Below are positions 16,124-24,121 of a DNA stretch of 64,000 bases, piece by piece. This stretch comes from Clostridia bacterium (lineage in GTDB: Bacteria > Bacillota > Clostridia > Christensenellales > Borkfalkiaceae). Under the pieces are notes generated by a model. The model was not told where the DNA came from. It did no database searches and saw nothing but the letters and a program-made list of their open reading frames with translations. Location of the stretch: positions 1 to 64,000 of the forward strand of contig JAFTPR010000011.1 in assembly GCA_017463145.1 (NCBI GenBank), given 5' to 3'. Numbering within the stretch: position 1 is the stretch's first letter; each line of letters starts with the position of its first letter. The translations under genes and the position numbers were made by a program.

Positions 16124-16417
16124 ATGGTAAAAATGAGACTTTTGAGAATGGGCGATAAAAAGAACCCTATCTACCGTGTAGTTGTTGTTGACAGCAGAAA
16201 GGCTGCAACGGGCGAATACATTGAATGTGTTGGTCATTACAGACCTACCTGCGATCCCGTAGAACTTACGATTGACGTGGAACAAGCAAAAAGCTGGCTT
16301 TCCAAGGGCGTTCAACCCACCGAAACGGTTAAAAACTTGCTTGTAAAAGTGGGCGCATTGGAAAAGAGCGAAAAGCTTAGCCCTTCTAAAACGAAAGGGA
16401 AGAAGTCGAGCAAATAA
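16124..16417 (+). CDS. rpsP: 30S ribosomal protein S16
   Basis: A 97-residue S16 starting MVKMRLLRMGDKKNPIYRVV, followed by the conserved GHYRPTCDP. ATG 16124 was chosen over an upstream in-frame start because GGAGGT lies 7 nt before it. The lysine/serine tail is typical. It sits between ffh and khpA as in other Firmicutes. Confidence 0.97.
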   Translation: MVKMRLLRMGDKKNPIYRVVVVDSRKAATGEYIECVGHYRPTCDPVELTIDVEQAKSWLSKGVQPTETVKNLLVKVGALEKSEKLSPSKTKGKKSSK

Positions 16418-16442
16418 AACAAAGAATACGCTGCGCAAGCCT

Positions 16443-16497
16443 GCATTGAACTTACGTTTCTCCTCGCTCGTTTACGTCAAATAAACTTTTGTTGGAG
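16443..16497 (+). repeat. Dispersed intergenic repeat, copy B (3' part)
   Basis: The segment GAACTTACGTTTCTCCTCGC followed by TCGTTTACGTC-AAATAAAC matches copies C and D. It keeps a small hairpin (GTTTA / TAAAC) at the same place. It lies between rpsP and khpA. Confidence 0.6.
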
Positions 16498-16568
16498 AAG
16501 CTGCGTTCGCTTTGGTTTGCTTGCATTTGCTTTGTTTTCTGCGCGTATGCGCTACAAGGAGTTTTGAG

Positions 16569-16838
16569 ATGTTAGATTTGATAAAATACATCGTCGGGCA
16601 GTTTGCCGAGGATAAAGAAAACGTTGAGTACGTGGTCAAGGAAAAGGACCGTGTAATCGAGGTTTCCGTTATTCTTTCGCCTTCGGATATGGGGAAAGTA
16701 ATCGGTAAGCAAGGCAAAATTGCCAAAGCTATGCGAACGATCGTCCGCGCGGCGACGCCCGCAAGCAGCAAAAAGTACGTAATCGAGATCTGTGAAAGAG
16801 GCGGTAATGCCGTTGATCTCGATACGGATGCCGAGTAA
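16569..16838 (+). CDS. khpA: KH-domain RNA-binding protein KhpA
   Basis: An 89-residue single KH domain protein with the RNA-binding GKVIGKQGKIAKAMRTI loop. KhpA, with KhpB, affects cell division and small-RNA biology in Gram-positives. ATG 16569 was chosen because AAGGAG is 7 nt upstream. The position between rpsP and rimM is conserved. A terminator follows directly. Confidence 0.94.
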   Translation: MLDLIKYIVGQFAEDKENVEYVVKEKDRVIEVSVILSPSDMGKVIGKQGKIAKAMRTIVRAATPASSKKYVIEICERGGNAVDLDTDAE

Positions 16839-16865
16839 GCGTATAGAATAAACTCGGTGCTTGCC

Positions 16866-16894
16866 AAAAGGCTTTCGATTGGAAGCCTTTTTTT
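16866..16894 (+). terminator. Terminator after khpA
   Basis: An 11-bp stem (AAAAGGCTTTC / GGAAGCCTTTT, one G-U pair) with a GATT loop runs into seven T. Confidence 0.85.
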
Positions 16895-16951
16895 GGCTTT
16901 TATAAAAACGGGCAGGGCTGGTATTAGACGAATGCTTGTATTGGAGAGGTT

Positions 16952-17452
16952 ATGGAAAGACTTGTGATTGGCGAAGTATTGAAACCGCAAGGGATAAGAG
17001 GCGAACTGAAAATTAAGACGTTTACGGATTTTCCCGAGGACGTTAAAGCGTTTAAAACGGTGTATATCGACGGCGCGCCGTATAAAATCCTCTCGTTCCG
17101 TGTTGCGCCCGACGGCTTTGCGTACGTAGGGCTTCGGGGTATTCCCGACAGAAACGCCGCGGAGCTTTTCAGAGGAAAGCTGTTGGAGGGCGAGCGCGAC
17201 GACGCGCCCGAGTTGGACGAGGGGCAATACTACGTGGTGGATATCCTCGGTTGCGAATGTGTAACGGAGGAGGGAACGCTTCTTGGTACGGTGACGGATA
17301 TAACGAATCTTTCCTCGGATATTTATACGATTGAAAAAGCAGGGAAGAAAATACTCTTCCCCGCCGTAAAAGGTGTTGTAAAATGCGTCGATTTGGAGAA
17401 TAAAAAGCTTGTTATCGATAAACGGATATTCGACGAGATTGCCGTTTATTGA
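16952..17452 (+). CDS. rimM: 16S rRNA processing protein RimM
   Basis: A 166-residue ribosome maturation factor for the 30S head. The N-terminal domain begins VIGEVLKPQGIRGELKIKTFTD; the C-terminal PRC-barrel-like domain starts at about GQYYVVDILGCE. GGAGAGGTT precedes ATG 16952. trmD and rplS, which usually follow, are absent; the next gene, thiT, is convergent and overlaps the 3' end by 7 bp. Confidence 0.96.
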   Translation: MERLVIGEVLKPQGIRGELKIKTFTDFPEDVKAFKTVYIDGAPYKILSFRVAPDGFAYVGLRGIPDRNAAELFRGKLLEGERDDAPELDEGQYYVVDILGCECVTEEGTLLGTVTDITNLSSDIYTIEKAGKKILFPAVKGVVKCVDLENKKLVIDKRIFDEIAVY

Positions 17453-18582
17453 GCCGTTTTTTGGGTCTTTCTCACGGCATTTATAAAGGCTTTGGAGGAG
17501 AGGACGAATACGCCTGCGGCAATGACTAGCGCCACGTCGATAAACACGTATGCGTTGTAACCGAGGCTATACAGCCAAACGTTTTGTCCTTCCGCAGATG
17601 CCTCGAAAGCGAATACGCCTGAAAGTACGTGGCAGATAAAACGCAGTACGCCTGCAAGGCACGCGCCAAGCGTAAATTGCGCCTGCGGTAGTTTTTCGAG
17701 CTTTGTTGCGCCGCCAAAAAGTCCTGCCAAGCCCGCCGCGGCAAACGCCACGGGGTAGTCGAGCAAAAACTGTGCGGGGTGAATGAGCCAAGGGTCTTGC
17801 ACGGCTTGCAATACGCCGTACGTAAACCCGACGAATACGCCCCGTTTCGCGCCGAACAGGTAGGAAAAGAGCATAATCGGGAGCAAACTTACGAGCGTGA
17901 CCGAGCCGCCTTGCGGCATATCCCAAAGCTTGATATAAGAAAGTGCGAAGCTCATGGAAACGCAAATCCCCGCATATGCAAGCGTGCGCGCGTCAAATTG
18001 AAATTTTTGCTTATCGAAAAGGCTTAACCCTACGATTATGGCAACGGTGAGCAATGCGCCAAGATACAGAGCAAGCTGTTTGACGGAAGCCGCTTCCGAA
18101 TTGTAGTAGCCGTCGTTTGCGATTTTTTTGTTGTAATAAACGGTAAGGCAAACGAGGGTGTAAACAAGCGCGAGAACGCATAAGCAAGCTCCGACAATCG
18201 CAACGGTTTTTTTGGCGTTCGGTTTGTATTTGGAAACAAGCACAAACGCTGTTGCGCAGAGAAGCGTTACGCTTGCAAAAACGAGCAAAGGGGCAAGCAG
18301 GTACGCGATCAACGCTTGTTTATCCAACCAATTTTCTTCGATATACGCTTGACTGTAATGCTTTGCGATATCGAGCGCAAAGAACGTAATTGCCAAGGCA
18401 AGCAGGTAGAAAAACAAGCTGAGTAGGGCGCATTTTGCGTATTTTCCGAAAAGGTCTTTCTTAACGAAAAAAAGGATTGCGCCCGTAAGCAAAGCGGCGG
18501 CGGCGAGGGCGATCGTCAGCCATTTGGCGATCGGCTCGAATACGTCCACGGCAGGCGTGGACAAAAGGGAAACAAGAAACAT
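17446..18582 (-). CDS. thiT: ThiT-type thiamine ECF transporter S component with N-terminal membrane extension
   Basis: A 378-residue membrane protein. Residues from about 197 onward match ThiT, the substrate-binding component of energy-coupling-factor thiamine importers: MSFALSYIKLWDMPQGGS, SLLPIMLFSYLFGAKRG and HPAQFLLDYPVAF. ThiT is normally about 190 residues. Here about 195 extra N-terminal residues carry about five more membrane helices (near 21-40, 49-70, 88-117, 127-150, 168-187). Control by the TPP riboswitch upstream supports thiamine uptake. The ATPase and EcfT components are not in the window. Confidence 0.9.
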   Translation of the reverse strand: MFLVSLLSTPAVDVFEPIAKWLTIALAAAALLTGAILFFVKKDLFGKYAKCALLSLFFYLLALAITFFALDIAKHYSQAYIEENWLDKQALIAYLLAPLLVFASVTLLCATAFVLVSKYKPNAKKTVAIVGACLCVLALVYTLVCLTVYYNKKIANDGYYNSEAASVKQLALYLGALLTVAIIVGLSLFDKQKFQFDARTLAYAGICVSMSFALSYIKLWDMPQGGSVTLVSLLPIMLFSYLFGAKRGVFVGFTYGVLQAVQDPWLIHPAQFLLDYPVAFAAAGLAGLFGGATKLEKLPQAQFTLGACLAGVLRFICHVLSGVFAFEASAEGQNVWLYSLGYNAYVFIDVALVIAAGVFVLSSKAFINAVRKTQKTAQ

Positions 18583-18619
18583 AAAAGAACTCCTTTTCCG
18601 CCGTATGCGATCTTTTCAA

Positions 18620-18650
18620 AAGAAAAACACCCTGCATAAACTGCGGGTGT
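18620..18650 (-). terminator. Riboswitch expression-platform terminator before thiT
   Basis: On the minus strand ACACCC pairs with GGGTGT around an inner GCA/TGC, followed by TTTTTCTTTT. It lies between the TPP aptamer and the thiT start, as expected for transcriptional attenuation. Confidence 0.8.
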
Positions 18651-18687
18651 GTAAAGCATCATCTTCGCTTGCAAAGCAAGCGTTTTA

Positions 18688-18762
18688 TCGATCTCTCGCT
18701 CAGGTATTACCCTGCCGATTCCAATGGTATAATCTCAGCCTTTGTTGGCACCCACGACGGAT
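18688..18762 (-). promoter_or_regulatory. TPP riboswitch aptamer
   Basis: The minus strand contains the THI-element landmarks in order: GGGTGCC, GGCTGAGA, a T/A-rich link and ACC, then GGAATCGGCAGGGTAATACC, similar to the pyrophosphate-binding arm. It is located in the 5' leader of thiT between a consensus promoter and a terminator, so high TPP would shut off thiamine import. Confidence 0.85.
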
Positions 18763-18782
18763 AAATTAAATTTTGTACTTTC

Positions 18783-18811
18783 ATTATATGCAAAATGGTA
18801 ACGTTTGTCAA
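18783..18811 (-). promoter_or_regulatory. Consensus promoter of the riboswitch-thiT unit
   Basis: On the minus strand TTGACA, 17 bp and TATAAT, a perfect SigA promoter. Transcription would start near 18776, just before the TPP aptamer. Confidence 0.85.
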
Positions 18812-18839
18812 CCGTTTTGAAAGAAAAAGGAGAAAAAAT

Positions 18840-19424
18840 ATGCGCCACGATTTTTACGCGTACTTAGACAGAATGAAATATATCAAGCGTTGGCAGCTTA
18901 TGCGCTCGGTGCGCGACGAGAATATTATGGAACATTCTCAATGCGTTACGTTGCTTGCGCACGCGCTCGTGAGTATTCATAACGAGGTGTACGGCGGGAA
19001 AGCCGACGTATTGAAAACGGTGCTGTACGCTACCTATCACGAGACGAGCGAGGTAATGACGGGGGATCTTCCCACGCCGATTAAATATTATAACCGCAGT
19101 ATACACGGCGCGTATAAGGAGTTGGAAAAGAGCGCTTGCGAAAAGATTGTGGCAACGCTTCCGTCTGCTTTGCAAGGCGCAATCGCTCCGTACGTGCTTG
19201 CGGACGAGGACAGCGTGGAGTATAAGCTCGTCAAAGCGGCGGACAGACTTGCGGCGTATATCAAATGCTTGGAGGAACTTCGTTCGGGTAATGCCGAATT
19301 TTCCAAGGCAAAAAAGAGTATCGAAGAGGATTTGCGTTCCCGTAATATGCCCGAAATCGATTACTTTTTTGAAAACTTTATTCCCTCGTTTGAATTGACC
19401 CTTGATGATTTGGAAGGGCTTTGA
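18840..19424 (+). CDS. YfbR-like HD 5'-nucleotidase
   Basis: A 194-residue HD-domain phosphohydrolase. The metal-binding residues appear as His in EHSQCVTLLAH, HE in ATYHETSE and Asp in KAADRLAAYIKC, matching YfbR-type 5'-deoxynucleotidases that dephosphorylate dNMPs. ATG 18840 was chosen because AAAGGAG lies upstream and the product then begins MRHDFYAYLDRM as in the family. It is divergent from thiT. Confidence 0.88.
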   Translation: MRHDFYAYLDRMKYIKRWQLMRSVRDENIMEHSQCVTLLAHALVSIHNEVYGGKADVLKTVLYATYHETSEVMTGDLPTPIKYYNRSIHGAYKELEKSACEKIVATLPSALQGAIAPYVLADEDSVEYKLVKAADRLAAYIKCLEELRSGNAEFSKAKKSIEEDLRSRNMPEIDYFFENFIPSFELTLDDLEGL

Positions 19425-19452
19425 TTATCAGGAAAAAAGTAAGGGGATAGAC

Positions 19453-19520
19453 GGACTTTGTATTGCCGTGGAGCGTGCCAACGTTTAAGCTCCGCGGGGT
19501 CGCACCCACCTTTCACAAAG
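19453..19520 (+). other. Unassigned structured intergenic element
   Basis: An outer helix CTTTGT / ACAAAG (19456-19461 with 19515-19520) encloses a 9-bp hairpin, CCGTGGAGC / GCTCCGCGG (one G-U). The 14-nt hairpin loop holds GTGC, which can pair with the downstream GCAC at 19502-19505, giving a pseudoknot-like fold. It lies between the yfbR-like gene and the HtrA-like gene. I could not match it to a known RNA family. Confidence 0.45.
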
Positions 19521-19608
19521 ATTTCAAAAATCCTTAATATAATTAACTAAATCGGGGAGTATAATAAATCCCGTAAAAGTCAAAAATATCGAATGATTAG
19601 GAGCTTTT

Positions 19609-21066
19609 ATGAAAAAAACGGTTAAAAAAATACTTGCGGCGTCTTGCGCGCTTGCTTGTCTGTTCGGGTTGTTTGCTTGCAACGAACAAACGGAAAAAGA
19701 AATTATCAATGCGTATGACCTTGCCGTGCAGAACGGTTTCACGGGTACGGTTGAAGAATGGCTTTTAAGTTTACAGGGCGCAAGCGGTAAGGACGGTGCA
19801 GACCTCGACATCAATGAGGTGTACGACGCGGCGGTTGCCGAGGGTTACGAGGGTACGTTTCTTGAATTTTTAAAGGAATACCTCTCTGTGGACGTGCAGG
19901 AGAATAACGACACGCAGACGATTGCTGACAATATGACGTCCGTCGTGAGCATTTGCGCAAGTTTTAAAACCACGCAAACCGTGCAAATGGGTTGGCCTAC
20001 GTTCTCGCAAAAAACGACGGTCAACTATTCCGGCGCAGAGGGTAGCGGCGTGATTATCGATATCAATAAAGATGCGGGTACGGCTACAATCCTGACGAAC
20101 TACCACGTGGTATACGAGGCAGGTTCGGACGGGGAACGGGATATTTCCGACTGTATCTATATCTATCCTTATGGCGCGCGCGAGCGGTTCTCGACAGGTC
20201 AGTACGATATGGACGGCGACGGTTCGATTACGGAAGCGGATAGGGGCGATATCGGCGGCGACGGTATCAAAGCGACGTTTGTCGGCGGTGCAATGGCGTA
20301 TGATATCGCAATATTGGAGGTTTCGGGTAGCGAATATCTCAAAGAGAGTTGCGCTACGGAAGCAAAAATCGGTTCGTCCGAGGATATGGCGGTAGGCGAA
20401 AAGGTCTTTGCCGTCGGTAACGCGAACGGTCTGGGCATTTCCGTTACAAGCGGAATTTTGTCCGTTCCCTCCGAAACGATTACAATGAGCGCGCTCGACG
20501 GAAGCAATACGCAACAGTCGTTCCGCGTAATGCGTACGGACGCGGGTATCAACCACGGCAATTCGGGCGGGGCATTGTTCAACGCCAAGGGCGAGCTTGT
20601 CGGTATCACGAACGCAAAGAACGTTGAGGACGAAACGGACGGACTGTTCTATGCTCTGCCCATTACGCAGATACAAGCGGTTGTGGAAAACATTCAGGCG
20701 AATAACGGCATCGCGAAGTGCGCGTGGTTGGGCATTACAAGCACCGTCACGGCATCTAAGTCCGTGAAAAACGAGCACGGCACGCTGGATATCGTGGAGG
20801 AGATTACCGTTTCCGAGGTCATTAAAACGGAAACGTCGGACGGCTACAAACCGGGCGCGGGATTGGATACGCTCAAAGTTGGCGACGTGATTCTATCGGT
20901 GACGATTAAGGGCGAAACGCATGAGATTACTAGAAGTTATCATCTTACCGACCTTTTGTTGCGGGTGCGCGAGGGGGATACTATCTCGTTGAAAGTACTC
21001 CGCGACGGGACGGAAACGAATGTGAACATTACGTTCGATTCTGCGGATTTCTACGAACGCGGCTAA
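19609..21066 (+). CDS. HtrA-like serine protease lipoprotein with EF-hand insertion and PDZ
   Basis: A 485-residue exported lipoprotein; lipobox Cys24 (LFGLFAC) follows a signal peptide. Residues 31-92 contain two short repeats of the form AYDLAVQNGFTGTVEEWL. The trypsin-like domain has His166 (TNYHVV), Asp232 (AYDIAILEV) and Ser319 (GNSGGALF). Between His and Asp lies a full 12-residue EF-hand loop, Asp200 to Asp211 (DMDGDGSITEAD), suggesting Ca2+ binding. A PDZ-like domain covers about 375-480. It is likely an extracytoplasmic quality-control protease. The C-terminal boundary of the PDZ is approximate. Confidence 0.9.
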   Translation: MKKTVKKILAASCALACLFGLFACNEQTEKEIINAYDLAVQNGFTGTVEEWLLSLQGASGKDGADLDINEVYDAAVAEGYEGTFLEFLKEYLSVDVQENNDTQTIADNMTSVVSICASFKTTQTVQMGWPTFSQKTTVNYSGAEGSGVIIDINKDAGTATILTNYHVVYEAGSDGERDISDCIYIYPYGARERFSTGQYDMDGDGSITEADRGDIGGDGIKATFVGGAMAYDIAILEVSGSEYLKESCATEAKIGSSEDMAVGEKVFAVGNANGLGISVTSGILSVPSETITMSALDGSNTQQSFRVMRTDAGINHGNSGGALFNAKGELVGITNAKNVEDETDGLFYALPITQIQAVVENIQANNGIAKCAWLGITSTVTASKSVKNEHGTLDIVEEITVSEVIKTETSDGYKPGAGLDTLKVGDVILSVTIKGETHEITRSYHLTDLLLRVREGDTISLKVLRDGTETNVNITFDSADFYERG

Positions 21067-21115
21067 CAAAATAACAAGTTTACACAAAACTTCTCTTTTA
21101 TGTTTTTGACGGAAG

Positions 21116-21139
21116 GGCGCGTAGGAATACGCGCCTTTT
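21116..21139 (+). terminator. Terminator after the HtrA-like gene
   Basis: The 7-bp stem GGCGCGT / ACGCGCC with a 6-nt loop is followed by TTTT, about 50 bp after the stop codon. Confidence 0.65.
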
Positions 21140-21168
21140 CCAATTCGCGGCAATGTGCCTTACGATAC

Positions 21169-21197
21169 TTGACAAAAAGAAAAAATCATAGTATAAT
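21169..21197 (+). promoter_or_regulatory. Consensus promoter of the FtsK-like-mutY operon
   Basis: Perfect TTGACA, a 17-bp spacer and TATAAT, followed 34 bp later by the first gene of the operon. Confidence 0.85.
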
Positions 21198-21231
21198 AAA
21201 AGAAACGAAAGAAAAACGGGGGATAAACCGT

Positions 21232-21981
21232 ATGAGAATGGAAGAATATATCGCGTTTTTATCCGAAAAGGGGGAGAAAGAAACGGAGCTTCTGCGTCTG
21301 CGTGAGGGTACGCCGCTCGGCGTGGATGCATGCGGCGAGGCGGTTCTTTCCCAAAAACGGGAACACGTATACAACACGCGGCATACCTCCGTGACAGGGC
21401 TTCGCAGAACGGGATTTATCCGTCGTTTGATTATTACGCTTTCCTGTCTGTATGATAAAAACGAGGCGAACTTTTTCGTCGTTTCGCCGCGCGCGGAATA
21501 TGGAGAACTGCTCCGTTTGCGTTCGCTTGATATCACCGTACCGTTCGTGCGGGAAAAAGCCGACCTCGACGCGGCGCTTGCTTGCGTGAAAGAGCTTGTC
21601 GGCGCGTATGCGCAGGGCGAGGGTTATCCCAAACTCTTTCTTGTGCTTGACGGGTTGGAAGAAGTAGACGGTTGCAACGAAAACGGGGACTTTGAGGAAT
21701 ACCGCGCGTTTATTGAGGCAACTGCCCGCAATAAAAACGTTGAAATTATTTCGGGTACGGAGCTGATGAAAAGTATTTTTAGCGGCAACCCGGGTGTATT
21801 TGTAGGGGTGGGGAATTGCCTTGTCACCACCCGCGAAGAGGGAAAAGCAGACGTTACGTACGTCGGTGACGATTCGTCCTTGTCTATGCCTACGGCGTTG
21901 ACGTTCCCCGATGCGCCGTCGATTATGGAAACGATTATATTTATCAATTCTCTCCCTGTAAAGACGGAAGAGAATAAGTAA
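21232..21981 (+). CDS. Degenerate FtsK/SpoIIIE-like protein (tentative)
   Basis: A 249-residue protein of uncertain family. ATG 21232 was chosen with GGGGGAT upstream; ATG 21238 is possible. The layout resembles the motor domain of FtsK-type ATPases: a segment HTSVTGLRRTGFIRRLIITL where Walker A would be, and KLFLVLDGLEEVDG at the Walker B position. The P-loop lysine and Walker B acidic pair are not conserved, so ATP hydrolysis is doubtful. It lies 5 bp before mutY and shares its promoter. The FtsK link is inference from pattern only. Confidence 0.55.
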   Translation: MRMEEYIAFLSEKGEKETELLRLREGTPLGVDACGEAVLSQKREHVYNTRHTSVTGLRRTGFIRRLIITLSCLYDKNEANFFVVSPRAEYGELLRLRSLDITVPFVREKADLDAALACVKELVGAYAQGEGYPKLFLVLDGLEEVDGCNENGDFEEYRAFIEATARNKNVEIISGTELMKSIFSGNPGVFVGVGNCLVTTREEGKADVTYVGDDSSLSMPTALTFPDAPSIMETIIFINSLPVKTEENK

Positions 21982-21986
21982 TACAT

Positions 21987-23015
21987 ATGCAATTTCCGTT
22001 TCATCTCATACCTGCCCCCTTGCTTGCATGGTACAATACTCATAAAAGAACGCTTGCGTGGCGGAGCGATCCTACTCCCTACCACGTTTGGGTGTCCGAG
22101 ATTATGCTGCAACAAACACGGGTGGAAGCAGTAAAATCGTATTATGATCGCTTTATTGAGGCGTTGCCAAGCGTAGAGGCGTTGGCGGCTTGCTCCGAAG
22201 AACGGCTTTTAAAGCTTTGGGAGGGGTTGGGCTATTACAGCCGCGTAAGGAATATGCAAAAGGCGGCAAGGATTCTTGTGCTCGAATACGGCGGCGTGTT
22301 TCCGTCCGATACGGAAAAGCTGAAAAAACTGCCCGGGATAGGCGCGTATACAGCGGGCGCAATCGCTTCGATTGCTTTCGGTAGGCGGGCGGCGGCGGTG
22401 GACGGAAACGTGCTTCGCGTGATTTCCCGTTTGACGGAAAATCCGACGGAGATTTCGGATATCGCATATAAACGCGCGCTTGAAAAAACGCTTACGGACA
22501 TATATCCCGAAACGGCGGAAAAGTGTTCGGCGTTCACGCAGAGCTTGTTCGAGCTGGGCGCGCTTGTTTGTAAACCGACTTCGCCCGATTGTGAGGCTTG
22601 TCCGTTGCGTGCCCTTTGTTTGGCGTATAAGCACGGTAATCAATCGCTTTTTCCCGTTCTTCCCGCAAAGAAAGCGAAACGAAGAGAAAGCGTGTACGTG
22701 TTTTTGTTGGAAACGCCCGAGGGGTTTTGCGTTCGTCGGCGGGAGGCAGGCGTATTGAAAGGAATGAACGAATTTCCCTCTGCTGTGTATGAACGTGAAA
22801 CCGCCGAACAAGTGTTAAACGGGTGGGGCGTGTACGAGTTTACCGAGATGAAACGCAAAAAATATACGCACGTTTTCACGCATATTATATGGGATATTAC
22901 TTGCGTTTGGGCGCAAGCGGACGTTGCGCCGTTCGACGCGTATGCATTGGACGAGATTGAGGAAAGTATTTCCTTGCCGACGGCGTTTAAACAATGTTTG
23001 AGTATACTGCAATGA
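21987..23015 (+). CDS. mutY: A/G-specific adenine glycosylase MutY
   Basis: A 342-residue base-excision repair enzyme that removes A opposite 8-oxoG. The HhH motif LPGIGAYTAGAIASIAF with catalytic Asp in AAVDGNVLRV, the MLQQTRV helix and the Fe-S cluster cysteines (CKPTSPDCEACPLRALC) are all present. A C-terminal NUDIX-like domain recognises 8-oxoG. The stop overlaps the start of the HNH gene (ATGA at 23012). Confidence 0.96.
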   Translation: MQFPFHLIPAPLLAWYNTHKRTLAWRSDPTPYHVWVSEIMLQQTRVEAVKSYYDRFIEALPSVEALAACSEERLLKLWEGLGYYSRVRNMQKAARILVLEYGGVFPSDTEKLKKLPGIGAYTAGAIASIAFGRRAAAVDGNVLRVISRLTENPTEISDIAYKRALEKTLTDIYPETAEKCSAFTQSLFELGALVCKPTSPDCEACPLRALCLAYKHGNQSLFPVLPAKKAKRRESVYVFLLETPEGFCVRRREAGVLKGMNEFPSAVYERETAEQVLNGWGVYEFTEMKRKKYTHVFTHIIWDITCVWAQADVAPFDAYALDEIEESISLPTAFKQCLSILQ

Positions 23016-23449
23016 AAGAATATAAATTAAAAATCGAACTTGTGCCCGAGGCGTGTTGGTATGCAAATTTGCGGAGCGTGTTGAAACCCGCCGATTGGGA
23101 TAAGGTGCGCAAGGATGCGTATAGGCGGGCGGGATACCGTTGTACCGTATGCGGGGCAAGCGGGAGAATGGAAGCGCACGAGCGTTGGAGTTACGACGAA
23201 AAACTTGCTTTGCAGAAGTTGGAGGACGTAACGGCGCTTTGCCATAGCTGTCACGAGGTTACGCATATTGCGCGAGCGCAACTCGTCGGGCGGAGCGCAG
23301 AGGCTATGGAGCATTTTATGCGGATTAATCAATGCTCGCAAATGGAGTTTCACGCTGAACTTGCGCGGGTGAACGAAGAGTATTTACGTAGGAACAAAAT
23401 CGAGGAATGGACGACGGATATTTCTTGGTTGAAAAAATTTGGTATATAG
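23012..23449 (+). CDS. HNH-fold protein
   Basis: A 145-residue protein with an HNH-like zinc site: CTVCGASGRMEAHERW and then LCHSCHEVTH. Such small HNH proteins are nucleases or structural zinc proteins. Translation starts at ATG 23012, overlapping the mutY stop by 4 nt, so the two are translationally coupled. A DNA repair link is inferred from that. The N-terminal 35 residues (KLKIELVPEACWYANLRSVL) precede the zinc module and look like a family-specific extension. Confidence 0.75.
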   Translation: MKEYKLKIELVPEACWYANLRSVLKPADWDKVRKDAYRRAGYRCTVCGASGRMEAHERWSYDEKLALQKLEDVTALCHSCHEVTHIARAQLVGRSAEAMEHFMRINQCSQMEFHAELARVNEEYLRRNKIEEWTTDISWLKKFGI

Positions 23450-23461
23450 GAGTTTTTTGTT

Positions 23462-24076
23462 ATGAAAGTATTGCTTGTAAACGGAAGTTTGCACGAAAAG
23501 GGCTGTACGTACACCGCGCTTTGCGAGGTTGCGAAAGCATTGAATGCGAACGGTATTGAAACGGAGTTTTATCAAGTTCCGCAAAACGTAGTAGGTTGCA
23601 AGGGCTGTTGGGCTTGTAAAAAAATCGGTAAATGCGTGATTGACGACGGCGTGAACGAGTTTGTGGAGAAGGCAAGCGAGTTTGACGGATTTATATTCGG
23701 GTCGCCCGTATATTATGCCGGGGCAGCGGGCGCGCTGGTCAGCTTTATGAATAGGGTCTTTTACAGCAGCGGTAAGAAATTCGGGTATAAGCCTGCGGCG
23801 GCGGTGGTAAGTTGCAGGCGCGCGGGCGCAACCGCAACGTTCGACGTTTTGAATAAGTATTTCACGATCAACAATATGTTCGTAGTTGGCTCGAATTATT
23901 GGAACGAGGTTCACGGCAACAAAGCGGAAGAAGTTTTGCAGGACGAAGAGGGCTTGCAGACAATGCGTATCCTCGGCAACAATATGGCGTGGGTGCTCAA
24001 ATGTTTACAGCTTGGCAAGGAAGCAGGAATTGAACCCGTCAAGGAACGCAAAATTATGACGAATTTCATTCGTTGA
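23462..24076 (+). CDS. Flavodoxin-fold NAD(P)H-dependent FMN reductase
   Basis: A 204-residue iron-sulfur flavoprotein-like reductase. It shows the FMN phosphate loop VNGSLHEKGCT, the cysteine set VGCKGCWACKKIGKC, and the FMN-binding GSPVYYAGAAGALVSFMNR. It probably reduces flavin or quinone substrates. It is the last gene of the mutY operon, 13 bp after the HNH gene, with a strong terminator behind it. Confidence 0.85.
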   Translation: MKVLLVNGSLHEKGCTYTALCEVAKALNANGIETEFYQVPQNVVGCKGCWACKKIGKCVIDDGVNEFVEKASEFDGFIFGSPVYYAGAAGALVSFMNRVFYSSGKKFGYKPAAAVVSCRRAGATATFDVLNKYFTINNMFVVGSNYWNEVHGNKAEEVLQDEEGLQTMRILGNNMAWVLKCLQLGKEAGIEPVKERKIMTNFIR

Positions 24077-24086
24077 TAACAAAACG

Positions 24087-24112
24087 AAAACCCCGCAACA
24101 GCGGGGTTTTTT
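24087..24112 (+). terminator. Terminator of the mutY operon
   Basis: The 10-bp stem AAAACCCCGC / GCGGGGTTTT with an AACA loop is followed by six T. It can also serve the convergent XRE gene. Confidence 0.9.
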
Positions 24113-24121
24113 GATGTACTT

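Noticed and set aside
19478..19520. T-box-like sequence on the minus strand (GGTGGGTGCGACCCCGCGG)
   Set aside because: It resembles a T-box antiterminator, but read leftward it would lead into the antisense of the yfbR-like gene, and the specifier stem and terminator are missing.
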